Positions 35,070 through 42,808 of a stretch of 64,000 bases of DNA are shown here, in pieces; position 1 is the first letter of the stretch; each line of letters starts with the position of its first letter. Under the pieces are notes generated by a model. The model searched no databases and was not told the origin of the DNA. It worked only from the letters and a program-made list of their open reading frames with translations. The translations under genes and the position numbers were made by a program. The stretch is taken from the NCBI GenBank assembly GCA_000509225.1, contig BAOK01000001.1, positions 496,001 to 560,000 on the forward strand. Reading direction: 5' to 3'. The DNA comes from Parvibaculaceae bacterium Mf 1.05b.01. Its GTDB lineage: Bacteria; Pseudomonadota; Alphaproteobacteria; Parvibaculales; Parvibaculaceae.

Positions 35070-35515
35070 AGCCTGATGTTCAAACCGTGATGATGCGATC
35101 TTTTGAACGCATCCTGACTGACATTGCGCCGCACCTTTGCTCTGAATATGCGGTCGGCAGTTCTTCGGTGATTGGGTTGATGATGTTCCAAACAGCAACC
35201 GAGTTCGAGCGCGCGGCTGACATTCGCGTTCAGGAGAACGCGGCGATGCGGGGACTATTTGATGAGGCGGTTGGTATGTTACCAACGGGAGAATTGCGCA
35301 CTCGTGTTGAGGAGGCTGCGTCCTCAAGTGATCCAAGTCTTAAGATCAGCGAGCTGGATCAGGCCAATGATGCTCTGTCTGCCCTTCTGATTGAGCTGCA
35401 AGCTCATGCGGAGACGATGGAGGGGACTGCGGCGCGGAAACTTGAAACAAAGATCTGGGATGAGCTTGCACGTGCGGCAACCGCGCGTCGTTTGCCGCAT
35501 CCGATCACCGGATAA
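35066..35515 (+). CDS. Small helical protein of unknown function, coupled to the APH-family kinase
   Basis: A 149-residue protein that looks almost entirely alpha-helical, with LMMFQTATEFERAADIRVQENAAMRGLF and a later QANDALSALLIELQAHAET helix. I do not recognise a domain. It overlaps the kinase stop (ATGA), so it is translated from the same message as the lipocalin-like protein and the kinase. It may be a partner or regulatory subunit of the kinase. The stop lies 2 bp from the convergent PPK2 stop. Confidence 0.75.
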   Translation: MKPDVQTVMMRSFERILTDIAPHLCSEYAVGSSSVIGLMMFQTATEFERAADIRVQENAAMRGLFDEAVGMLPTGELRTRVEEAASSSDPSLKISELDQANDALSALLIELQAHAETMEGTAARKLETKIWDELARAATARRLPHPITG

Positions 35516-35517
35516 GT

Positions 35518-36246
35518 TTAGGCGTTTTTGAGGTAGGTTCGGATCATCGGGCTGACGTCAGGTGGGTCAATGTCGAGACCTTGAGAGAAGCGCGCAAGGA
35601 TCTGGTCGAAACACGCAATCCGCGCTTCCTGCTTTGAGTTGGCATCAATGACGTGCCAGGGGGCGTGTTTGGGGGAACAGGTTTCGATCATTTCATTGTA
35701 GGCGCTTTTGTAGGAGTCCCACCTCGACCTGTTGCGGATGTCTTCTTCTGTCAGCTTCCAGCGCTTTGTCGGGGTTTCGAGGCGCGATTTCAGGCGATGG
35801 AGTTGGGTTTCCGGAGAGATGTCCATGAAGATTTTGACGATCCTGTAGCCTTCTTCTGCAAGCGACCATTCAAACTCGTTGATCTCTCGATAGGCCCGTC
35901 GCCACTCCGCTTCGCTCGCGAAGCCTTCCACCCGTTCGACCAGCACACGCCCATACCAGGACCGGTCGAAGATGCCTATATCGCCGCGCGATGGAATGCG
36001 GGTCCAGAAACGCTTTAACCAATGACCGTTTATTTCTGATTCCGTCGGTGCCGCGATAGACCAGACGTGGAGTGCTCGGGGGTCAAGGCACCAGGCAATA
36101 CGGCGGATCGTGCTGCCTTTGCCGGCGGCGTCCCAGCCTTCAAAAACGATGATACCCCGCTCATTTTGTCGGAGCATGGCCTGTTGCACCAGATTGAGCT
36201 GCTCCTGCCGATCTTTTAAGTCTCTTTTGTAATCTGCGCGATCCAT
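35518..36246 (-). CDS. Polyphosphate kinase 2 family protein
   Basis: A 242-residue PPK2 domain. Walker A is FEGWDAAGKGSTIRRI (about residues 36-51), the lid/Walker B region is IGIFDRSWYGRVLVERVEGF, and EDIRNRSRWDSYKSAYNEMIE completes the family core. The family transfers phosphate between inorganic polyphosphate and nucleotides. The single-domain length fits class I or III enzymes acting on nucleoside mono- or diphosphates. The ATG at 36246 has GGAGGGG upstream. It is divergent from the quinone reductase gene. Confidence 0.92.
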   Translation of the reverse strand: MDRADYKRDLKDRQEQLNLVQQAMLRQNERGIIVFEGWDAAGKGSTIRRIAWCLDPRALHVWSIAAPTESEINGHWLKRFWTRIPSRGDIGIFDRSWYGRVLVERVEGFASEAEWRRAYREINEFEWSLAEEGYRIVKIFMDISPETQLHRLKSRLETPTKRWKLTEEDIRNRSRWDSYKSAYNEMIETCSPKHAPWHVIDANSKQEARIACFDQILARFSQGLDIDPPDVSPMIRTYLKNA

Positions 36247-36384
36247 GGCTTCCCCTCCGTCATTTTTTTCGCCGCCGCACTTACGTCCCTTTGCGCGGGT
36301 CCTTCCATTGACAGAAGGCTGGTCTGATGCAGATGTTACTCCCAACAGACATTGAACCACAAAATACGATCAAGGGAGATTGCG

Positions 36385-37395
36385 ATGCGTGCGATGCAAG
36401 TTGAGGGCGCTTTTGGCCTGGAAAATTTGAAGGCAGCGGATCTGGCAAAACCGGAGCCAGGCCCTGGACAGGTATTGGTGAAGCTCAACAATGCCTGCCT
36501 CAATTACCGTGATCTCGCCATCGTTTCTGGATTTGGCGGGAATTACCCATTGCCATTGGTGCCACTCTCTGATGGAGCTGGCGTCATTGAAGCGGTTGGA
36601 ACAGGCGTCTCGCGCGTTGCAGTGGGGGACAGGGTATCGCCCCTCTTCTTTCAGGGGTGGATTGCTGGGGAGCCCACACAGGCTGCGCTCAGCAGTTCCG
36701 TCGGTGGTCCCATCAATGGCTGTGCAGAAGAATATATCTGTCTCTCCGAAGAAGGGGTGTCAAAGCTTCCCGATATGTTGAGTGATGCGGAAGCGGCTTG
36801 CCTGCCGTGCGCGGGGCTCACGGCATGGCGAGCGTTGGTTTCTGAAGGGCAGATTAAGGCGGGCAACACTGTGCTTCTTCAGGGCACAGGCGGTGTGTCG
36901 ATTTTTGGGCTGCAGTTTGCAAAGGCGGCAGGTGCAGAAGTCATCATTACTTCTTCGTCGGATGAAAAGCTGGAGCGTGCCAAGGCACTCGGGGCGGACC
37001 ACACGATCAACTACAAAACCACACCTGACTGGGCTGCTGCAGCACGCAAGATCACCGGCGGGCGCGGTGTCGACCATGTGGTTGAAGTTGGCGGCGCAGA
37101 AACCCTGCAGCAGTCGATGCAGGCGGCGCGGATTGGCGGACATATTGCTGTGATCGGACTTCTGTCCGGTCTGATGAAAGATGTGAATGTTGCCGCGATC
37201 TTTTCACAGAACCTGACCATCAAAGGCATCACTGTCGGTAACCGTGAGCAGTTTGACGATATGGTGCGCGGCATTGAGCGCAACAATATCAAGCCGGTGA
37301 TTGATGCCCACTATGGGCTGGAGGAGCTTGGCACGGCGCTTGGGCATATGGCCGGCGCGTCCCACTTCGGCAAGATTGTGATCGATATTGCCTGA
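36385..37395 (+). CDS. Zinc-independent MDR-family quinone oxidoreductase/alcohol dehydrogenase
   Basis: A 336-residue medium-chain reductase. NACLNYRDLAIVSG and PLSDGAGVIEAVGTGV form the catalytic domain; LLQGTGGVSIFGLQFAKAAGAEVI is the NADP-binding motif. The usual structural-zinc cysteine cluster is absent, as in quinone reductases and crotonyl-CoA-type enzymes. The ATG at 36385 follows AAGGGAGA. The natural substrate is unknown; it may reduce quinones or enals. Confidence 0.9.
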   Translation: MRAMQVEGAFGLENLKAADLAKPEPGPGQVLVKLNNACLNYRDLAIVSGFGGNYPLPLVPLSDGAGVIEAVGTGVSRVAVGDRVSPLFFQGWIAGEPTQAALSSSVGGPINGCAEEYICLSEEGVSKLPDMLSDAEAACLPCAGLTAWRALVSEGQIKAGNTVLLQGTGGVSIFGLQFAKAAGAEVIITSSSDEKLERAKALGADHTINYKTTPDWAAAARKITGGRGVDHVVEVGGAETLQQSMQAARIGGHIAVIGLLSGLMKDVNVAAIFSQNLTIKGITVGNREQFDDMVRGIERNNIKPVIDAHYGLEELGTALGHMAGASHFGKIVIDIA

Positions 37396-37400
37396 CAAAC

Positions 37401-40400
37401 CTATTCAGCTGGGGCGGTGGTGGCACCGCTTTGGCTGGGATAGGTCTCTTTCTCAAACATCGGCAGGATGATCTTGAGAAGAGGTGGAATGATGAGCAGC
37501 GTCAGCAGCGCTGAGAGCATCAAGCCACCGATCACAACGGTGCCAAGCCCCCGATAAAGCTCAGAGCCTGCGCCTGGAAAGAGCACAAGTGGTGCCATGC
37601 CAAAGATGCTGGTGAGCGTTGACATGAAGATAGGCCGGATGCGGTTCCGTACGGCACCGGAAATTGCTTCATCAAAGCTTTCGCCTTGTTCGCGCAATCC
37701 ATAGAGGGACTGGTGCACGAGCAAGATAGCATTGTTCACCACAATGCCGATCAGGATCACAAAGCCCAGGAGGGTCAGCATATCGAGTGCCTGGAAAGTG
37801 AAAATATTGAGGAACACGAGACCTGCCACGCCGCCAGCAGTCGCCAAAGGAACAGAAAGCATGATGATCAGGGGATAGATAAAGCTCTCAAACAGCACAG
37901 CCATCACGAGGTACACGATGATGAGCGCGAGCAGGAGGTTCATCACCAGTTCGCCCCAGGCTTCCTCCAGCTTGTCTGCAGAGCCGCCGAGACCCATGCG
38001 GATCGTCTGCGGAATGCCTTCGGCCTCTAGATCCTCGATGACACCTTCCAAAATTGAAAGAGCCTCTTCCAGGGGCAACTCCGAGGCAGGCCGCACCTGC
38101 AAGGTGATGACCCGAAAGCGTTCGAGATGATGAATTTCCGACGGGCCAGCCGTGATTTCAATGTCCGCGAGAGAGCTTGCGGGCACGATCGTGCCAGAGC
38201 GCGTGACAACCGGTAGGTTGTTGATGCTCTGGGTCTCGTCTGCCTGCTCAAAATTGCCGTAGAGGGCCAGGTCCATGCGACGGCCTTCGACAGTGATCTC
38301 ATCGACACGCAGACCATCATTGAACGCATCAAGCGTGATGCCAAGCTCCGCAGCAGAGAGACCATTGTCACCGAGCCGGACGCGATTGGGCGTGATGCGG
38401 ACTTCTGGCGCGCCTAACTCTAGTGATGGCTGAGGCCGCATCTGGTGGCCCTCTGAGCGAGGGAGAAGGGCTTCAACCTTGTCAGCCGCGCGGCGCGCAG
38501 TGGCAACAATGTCATTCGTATCTGTTCCGGCGATCACGAAGTTCACCTGACGACCGCCGCCAACGCCTCTGCCAAAGAGCGAACGCTGGGCGAAGAAACC
38601 GAACGTGCCTGGTTCCCGTAGTACTGGTTCGCTGAGCAAGGGTATGAGTTCACCTGCACGCTCCACATTTTCAGGATAAGCGCCGACGAAGGCAAAGTTG
38701 GTTGAGGCAAAGAAGAAAAAGTTCCGCATCCACGGGCGATCATCAAGATCTCGGTCTGCTGGCGCTGTCGGCGCCCAATTTTCGCGATTGGCGTCTTCTA
38801 CACGCCCCGCGATTTGAAGCGCAGTTTCCAGATTATAGCCGGGAGGCGGGCTGATATAGCCAAAGACAAAGGCCTGATTGCCGTCTGGCAGATAGTCGAG
38901 TTTCGGCAGGAAGAGCAGGGTGCCGAGCGCAGCGACGCCGCAAATGATGGCAACAGTCCCGCCAGCGCGCTTGATGGATGCAATCATCCAGGTCACGGCC
39001 TCGAGAACCTTCGTGACAAATTGAGACGCAAGATGATCGACTCGAGGGAGCGTGAAGAGTGCGTCATCGTCCCCATCGCGGGGGAGCAGTTGGGCGGCGA
39101 GTGCTGGGATGACGGTGACGGCGACCAGCAGAGATAGGGAAACAGCCACCGAGATTGCGACCGCAATGTCCCGGAAGAGCTGTCCAACTTCGGCTTGCAT
39201 CAGGAGGATAGGGGCGAACACGGCGACGGTTGTTGTGGCCGAGACGAGGACCGCACTCCAAACCTGTTTGGTGCCTTCATAGGCAGCGGTTTTGCGGTCA
39301 TGGCCTTCCGATTTCAGTCGGAAGATGTTTTCCAGCACGACGATTGCGGCGTCGACCACCAGGCCGACTGCAAACGCAATTCCTGCCAGTGAAATGACAT
39401 TGATGGATTGCCCCAGCGCCGCCATAGCGACAAAGGACCCGACAATCGATACAGGGATCGATAGAGCCACGACGAGCGTTGCCCGCCAGGACCTTAGAAA
39501 CAGGATGAGAACAATGACCGCCAACGATCCGCCCACGAAGATGTTCTGCTGAACAAGGCTGATAGCGGATTCAATGTAGACAGTCTCATCGTAAGACTGC
39601 ACGGCCTGAAGGCCTGCATTGGGAAGCTCATATTCATTGAGTTCTCGAAGGGCCTCTCGAATGCCTTCCATGGTCTCTATGACATTGGCGCCAGCTTCGC
39701 GCACGGCATTGACGGACATGGCGTCTGTGCCAAGACTGCGGAATTGCCCTGTACGTTGTTTGAAGCCGAACTCAACGCTTGCAATGTCTCCGACCACGAC
39801 TCGTCCTATGCGGCCAGAGGTCTCATCCTGCGTGGTGCGGAGGACGACATTGCGGACCTGGTCGACGGATTTCAGCTCGCCTTCCGTCCGCACGATGTAG
39901 GCGCGTTTGCCTTCCTCAACTTCGCCTGCTGAAATGGACGCGTTAGCGGCTCGCAAGCGTTGCAACACGTCCGGGACAGTAAGGCCATATCTTGCCAGAC
40001 GGTCGGGGTGGATCACGACCTGAAGCTCGCGCTCTGTCCCGCCAAAGAGGTTTGAGCGGCTAACGCCTGGGACACGCTCTAAGCGTTCCTGAATCACGTC
40101 TTCGACGAAATCCCCATAGGAATTCATTGGTCGCTCATTGCCGGGGAGGCGCGTGAGTACAATCCAGGTGATGGGATTGTCTTCGCTCCCCGCAGAGCGC
40201 AGAACCGGTTCGCGGGCTTCATCCGGGTAGTCGCCTATCTGATCCAGCCTATTGGAGACCAGAAGCATGGCGCGGTTCATGTCAGTGCCCAGCGCATATT
40301 CCAGAAAGACCTCACCGCGGCCTGGGCGGGAACGGCTGGTCATCTGGGTGACGCCTTCAAGGCCCTTTAGATTGTCTTCCTGTCGATTGACAATCTCGCG

Positions 40401-40580
40401 CTCGATTTCAACAGGAGACGCCCCTTGCCAATTTGTTGAAATGGTCAGGAGCGGTTTGCGGACGTCTGGTATCAGCTGAATGGGAATGGCTCGGAGTGCT
40501 ACAAATCCGAAAACAACGAGAATAATCACGCCCGCCAGAATGGCTGTGGGCCGTTCAATGGAAAGACGGATCAAATTCAT
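37401..40580 (-). CDS. RND efflux transporter permease (HAE-1-like)
   Basis: A 1059-residue inner-membrane pump with the RND layout: helix 1, a large porter domain, a helix 2-6 block with FVGGSLAVIVLILFLRSWRATLV, a second periplasmic domain and helices 8-12. In helix 4 the motif is VVDAAIVVLEN (D410, A411), with alanine where AcrB has the second aspartate of its proton relay; helix 10 has GIVVNNAILLVHQ, with asparagine for the relay lysine. These are variant HAE-1 signatures. The periplasmic adaptor gene lies five bases upstream. Substrate unknown. Confidence 0.93.
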   Translation of the reverse strand: MNLIRLSIERPTAILAGVIILVVFGFVALRAIPIQLIPDVRKPLLTISTNWQGASPVEIEREIVNRQEDNLKGLEGVTQMTSRSRPGRGEVFLEYALGTDMNRAMLLVSNRLDQIGDYPDEAREPVLRSAGSEDNPITWIVLTRLPGNERPMNSYGDFVEDVIQERLERVPGVSRSNLFGGTERELQVVIHPDRLARYGLTVPDVLQRLRAANASISAGEVEEGKRAYIVRTEGELKSVDQVRNVVLRTTQDETSGRIGRVVVGDIASVEFGFKQRTGQFRSLGTDAMSVNAVREAGANVIETMEGIREALRELNEYELPNAGLQAVQSYDETVYIESAISLVQQNIFVGGSLAVIVLILFLRSWRATLVVALSIPVSIVGSFVAMAALGQSINVISLAGIAFAVGLVVDAAIVVLENIFRLKSEGHDRKTAAYEGTKQVWSAVLVSATTTVAVFAPILLMQAEVGQLFRDIAVAISVAVSLSLLVAVTVIPALAAQLLPRDGDDDALFTLPRVDHLASQFVTKVLEAVTWMIASIKRAGGTVAIICGVAALGTLLFLPKLDYLPDGNQAFVFGYISPPPGYNLETALQIAGRVEDANRENWAPTAPADRDLDDRPWMRNFFFFASTNFAFVGAYPENVERAGELIPLLSEPVLREPGTFGFFAQRSLFGRGVGGGRQVNFVIAGTDTNDIVATARRAADKVEALLPRSEGHQMRPQPSLELGAPEVRITPNRVRLGDNGLSAAELGITLDAFNDGLRVDEITVEGRRMDLALYGNFEQADETQSINNLPVVTRSGTIVPASSLADIEITAGPSEIHHLERFRVITLQVRPASELPLEEALSILEGVIEDLEAEGIPQTIRMGLGGSADKLEEAWGELVMNLLLALIIVYLVMAVLFESFIYPLIIMLSVPLATAGGVAGLVFLNIFTFQALDMLTLLGFVILIGIVVNNAILLVHQSLYGLREQGESFDEAISGAVRNRIRPIFMSTLTSIFGMAPLVLFPGAGSELYRGLGTVVIGGLMLSALLTLLIIPPLLKIILPMFEKETYPSQSGATTAPAE

Positions 40581-40585
40581 CTGGC

Positions 40586-41665
40586 TCAGGCTCCTTCGTC
40601 AACACGGACGGTTTGGCCTGAACGAAGCCGTTCATTGCCACGAACTGCTACGCTGTCACCCACAGAGAGGCCATCAATGACGACGAAGCGGCCACCGACT
40701 GGTTCACCCAATTGAACGGACCGCATCTCTGCTGTGTTATTTGTGACAATGAAGACAATGGTCTCGCCCTGCCGGTTGACGATCGCGTCTTTGTGAACCG
40801 TCACCACATTTCGTGGATCACCAACCGGGATGTGAACAATTGCGGTCTGGTTTGGGGTGAAGAAGGTTCCAGCGTCCCCCTCGAGTGTGAAACGAACCGC
40901 CCGTGTCCGGGTGAGGGGATTTTCGACGGGGACCAGAGCGCGTACGCTGGCAGGTGCTTCAACGCCGGCTATTTCCACGGTCACCTTGCGACCTGGGCGC
41001 AGCCCTGCCATGCGGTCTGAGGGAATATCCGCTTCAGCTTCCAGTGATTGATCATTGACGAGGCTCACGACCGGTGCGCCAAGGGGCACATAAGCGCCGG
41101 CCTCGGTCTGTCGCAGCGTTACCGTTCCTGCATAGGGTGCACGAATGCTCGCATAGTCGAGATTGAGGCGCGCGATTTCTAGATCGGCCTTCGCTTCAGT
41201 AACCCGACTTTCCAATGTGGTCACTTCCAGCTTCTTGTCTTCATACTGACCTTGCTGGAAGGCGGCTGAGTTTCTGAGGCGCCGTAACCTCTCTGACTCA
41301 TTTTTGCGGATTGCGAGTTCAGCTTCTGCGCGCTGGAGCGCGGCTTCCATGCGACGTACCTCTACTTCCAGACTGTCGGAGATGAGCTCCGCCATCAGGT
41401 CGCCTTCCTCCACATGATCTCCTATGTGAACGTGCATCTTTGCGACTGCGCCAGCGATCCGAGCTGCAACAACACCTGACTGCCGAGACACGAGGCGTCC
41501 AATTACAGGGGCCGTCTGGCCAAACGGTTCGATGATCACGGCGTCGATTTGGACAAGCGACGCCGGTGGCCCGCCTGGCTCATCTTCAGCCAGTGCCATA
41601 TTGGGCAAACTAAAAGCAACGGCTGCTACCAACGCAGCCGCTGTGGAAATCACACGGAGTTTCAT
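40586..41665 (-). CDS. RND efflux periplasmic adaptor subunit
   Basis: A 359-residue membrane-fusion protein with a signal peptide (AALVAAVAFSLPNMALAED). A lipoyl half (VVAARIAGAVAKMHVHIGDHVEEGDLMAEL), a hairpin coiled coil and a beta-barrel/lipoyl half (YAGTVTLRQTEAGAYVPLGAPVVSLV) follow in the canonical order. It lies first in the operon, five bases before the pump gene. No lipobox cysteine is visible, so it is a soluble or hydrophobically anchored adaptor. No outer-membrane factor gene is adjacent, so TolC-like protein must come from elsewhere. Confidence 0.92.
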   Translation of the reverse strand: MKLRVISTAAALVAAVAFSLPNMALAEDEPGGPPASLVQIDAVIIEPFGQTAPVIGRLVSRQSGVVAARIAGAVAKMHVHIGDHVEEGDLMAELISDSLEVEVRRMEAALQRAEAELAIRKNESERLRRLRNSAAFQQGQYEDKKLEVTTLESRVTEAKADLEIARLNLDYASIRAPYAGTVTLRQTEAGAYVPLGAPVVSLVNDQSLEAEADIPSDRMAGLRPGRKVTVEIAGVEAPASVRALVPVENPLTRTRAVRFTLEGDAGTFFTPNQTAIVHIPVGDPRNVVTVHKDAIVNRQGETIVFIVTNNTAEMRSVQLGEPVGGRFVVIDGLSVGDSVAVRGNERLRSGQTVRVDEGA

Positions 41666-41774
41666 CGCCTGGATCAATTTTGTTGTTCGTCGTTGGGCCT
41701 GAGTTTAAGCGGGGAACCCAATGCATACGAGGATAAAGTGATCAATTCGTCGTGCAGCGGCGCAAATGTCGCGT

Positions 41775-42752
41775 TTAACCCCAGACGTTCCCATCGTAAG
41801 GCTGCATTTCACTCTCCCTAAAGGAGATTCCAGGATCGCGGTCCTCTTTCAAAAGGAGGGGGCCGTCCAAATCGACTAGGTCTTTGGGTTGGGCAACCAG
41901 CATAGCCGGAGCCATACCGAGAGACGTTCCCACCATGCAGCCCACCATTATGTTAAAGCCAATGTCGCGCGCTGCGCGTGCGGTGGCGATTGCTTCTGTC
42001 AGGCCTCCGGTTTTGTCGAGCTTGATATTGACGGCGTCATAGAGCCCAACAAGGGGTGCAAGTGAGGCAATGCCATGACAGGATTCGTCTGCGCAGAGAG
42101 GGACCGGGCTGTCATAGGATCGCAATAGCTCATCATCTCCTGCAGGCAATGGCTGTTCGATCAGGGAGACACCATGCCTTGCCATCGTCTCCACATTGTT
42201 GAGGAGGTTATCGGGCGTCCATCCCTCATTTGCGTCGATGATCAGTTTTGCCTCTGGTGCCGCACCACGAACAGCCGCGATGCGTTCTTCGTCCCCCTCG
42301 CCACCCAATTTGATTTTGAGGAGCGGGCGCGCTGCAGCTGCGGTCGCAGCGGCGGCCATTTGATCCGGACCGTCGAGACTAAGAGAGAAAGCAGTTGTGA
42401 GTGGCACCGGTGTCACCCCGATCAGGTCTGCCACCCGCTTGCCTGACCGTTTGGCCTCAAGGTCCCAGAACGCACAGTCGATTGCGTTGCGTGCGGCGCC
42501 TGGGGGCAAGGAGAGTTGAAGCTCGGTCCGACTCAATCCCTTTTCGATGGCGGGTGAAAGACTGTTGATTGTCGCCACAACACCTTCCAGGGTTTCTCCA
42601 TAGCGGGCATAGGGGACGCATTCGCCGCGTCCGATCTTGTTACCATCTTGCAAGGTTGCGACGACGACCCGGGCATCCGTTTTTGTGCCACGGGAAATGT
42701 TGAACGCTGCGGCCAGCGGCCAGGTTTCAATGCTGCAAGTCAGACGTGTCAT
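41775..42752 (-). CDS. dgcA: DgcA-like N-acetyl-D-glutamate racemase / dipeptide epimerase
   Basis: A 325-residue enolase-superfamily enzyme. The general-base lysines are in LLKIKLGG, metal ligands are the aspartate and glutamates of IDANEGW, SLIEQPLP and LCADES, and the second lysine is in NIKLDKTGG. This set matches the muconate-lactonizing subgroup that includes L-Ala-D/L-Glu epimerases and the DgcA racemase. The dgcN partner is not in view. It follows the cyclase-like gene by 56 bp on the same strand. A dipeptide epimerase role is the alternative. Confidence 0.85.
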   Translation of the reverse strand: MTRLTCSIETWPLAAAFNISRGTKTDARVVVATLQDGNKIGRGECVPYARYGETLEGVVATINSLSPAIEKGLSRTELQLSLPPGAARNAIDCAFWDLEAKRSGKRVADLIGVTPVPLTTAFSLSLDGPDQMAAAATAAAARPLLKIKLGGEGDEERIAAVRGAAPEAKLIIDANEGWTPDNLLNNVETMARHGVSLIEQPLPAGDDELLRSYDSPVPLCADESCHGIASLAPLVGLYDAVNIKLDKTGGLTEAIATARAARDIGFNIMVGCMVGTSLGMAPAMLVAQPKDLVDLDGPLLLKEDRDPGISFRESEMQPYDGNVWG

Positions 42753-42808
42753 GGGGCGGGATCATGGCGGCGCATTGACGCGCCGCCAAGTGATTTGTTC
42801 AAGAAGCG

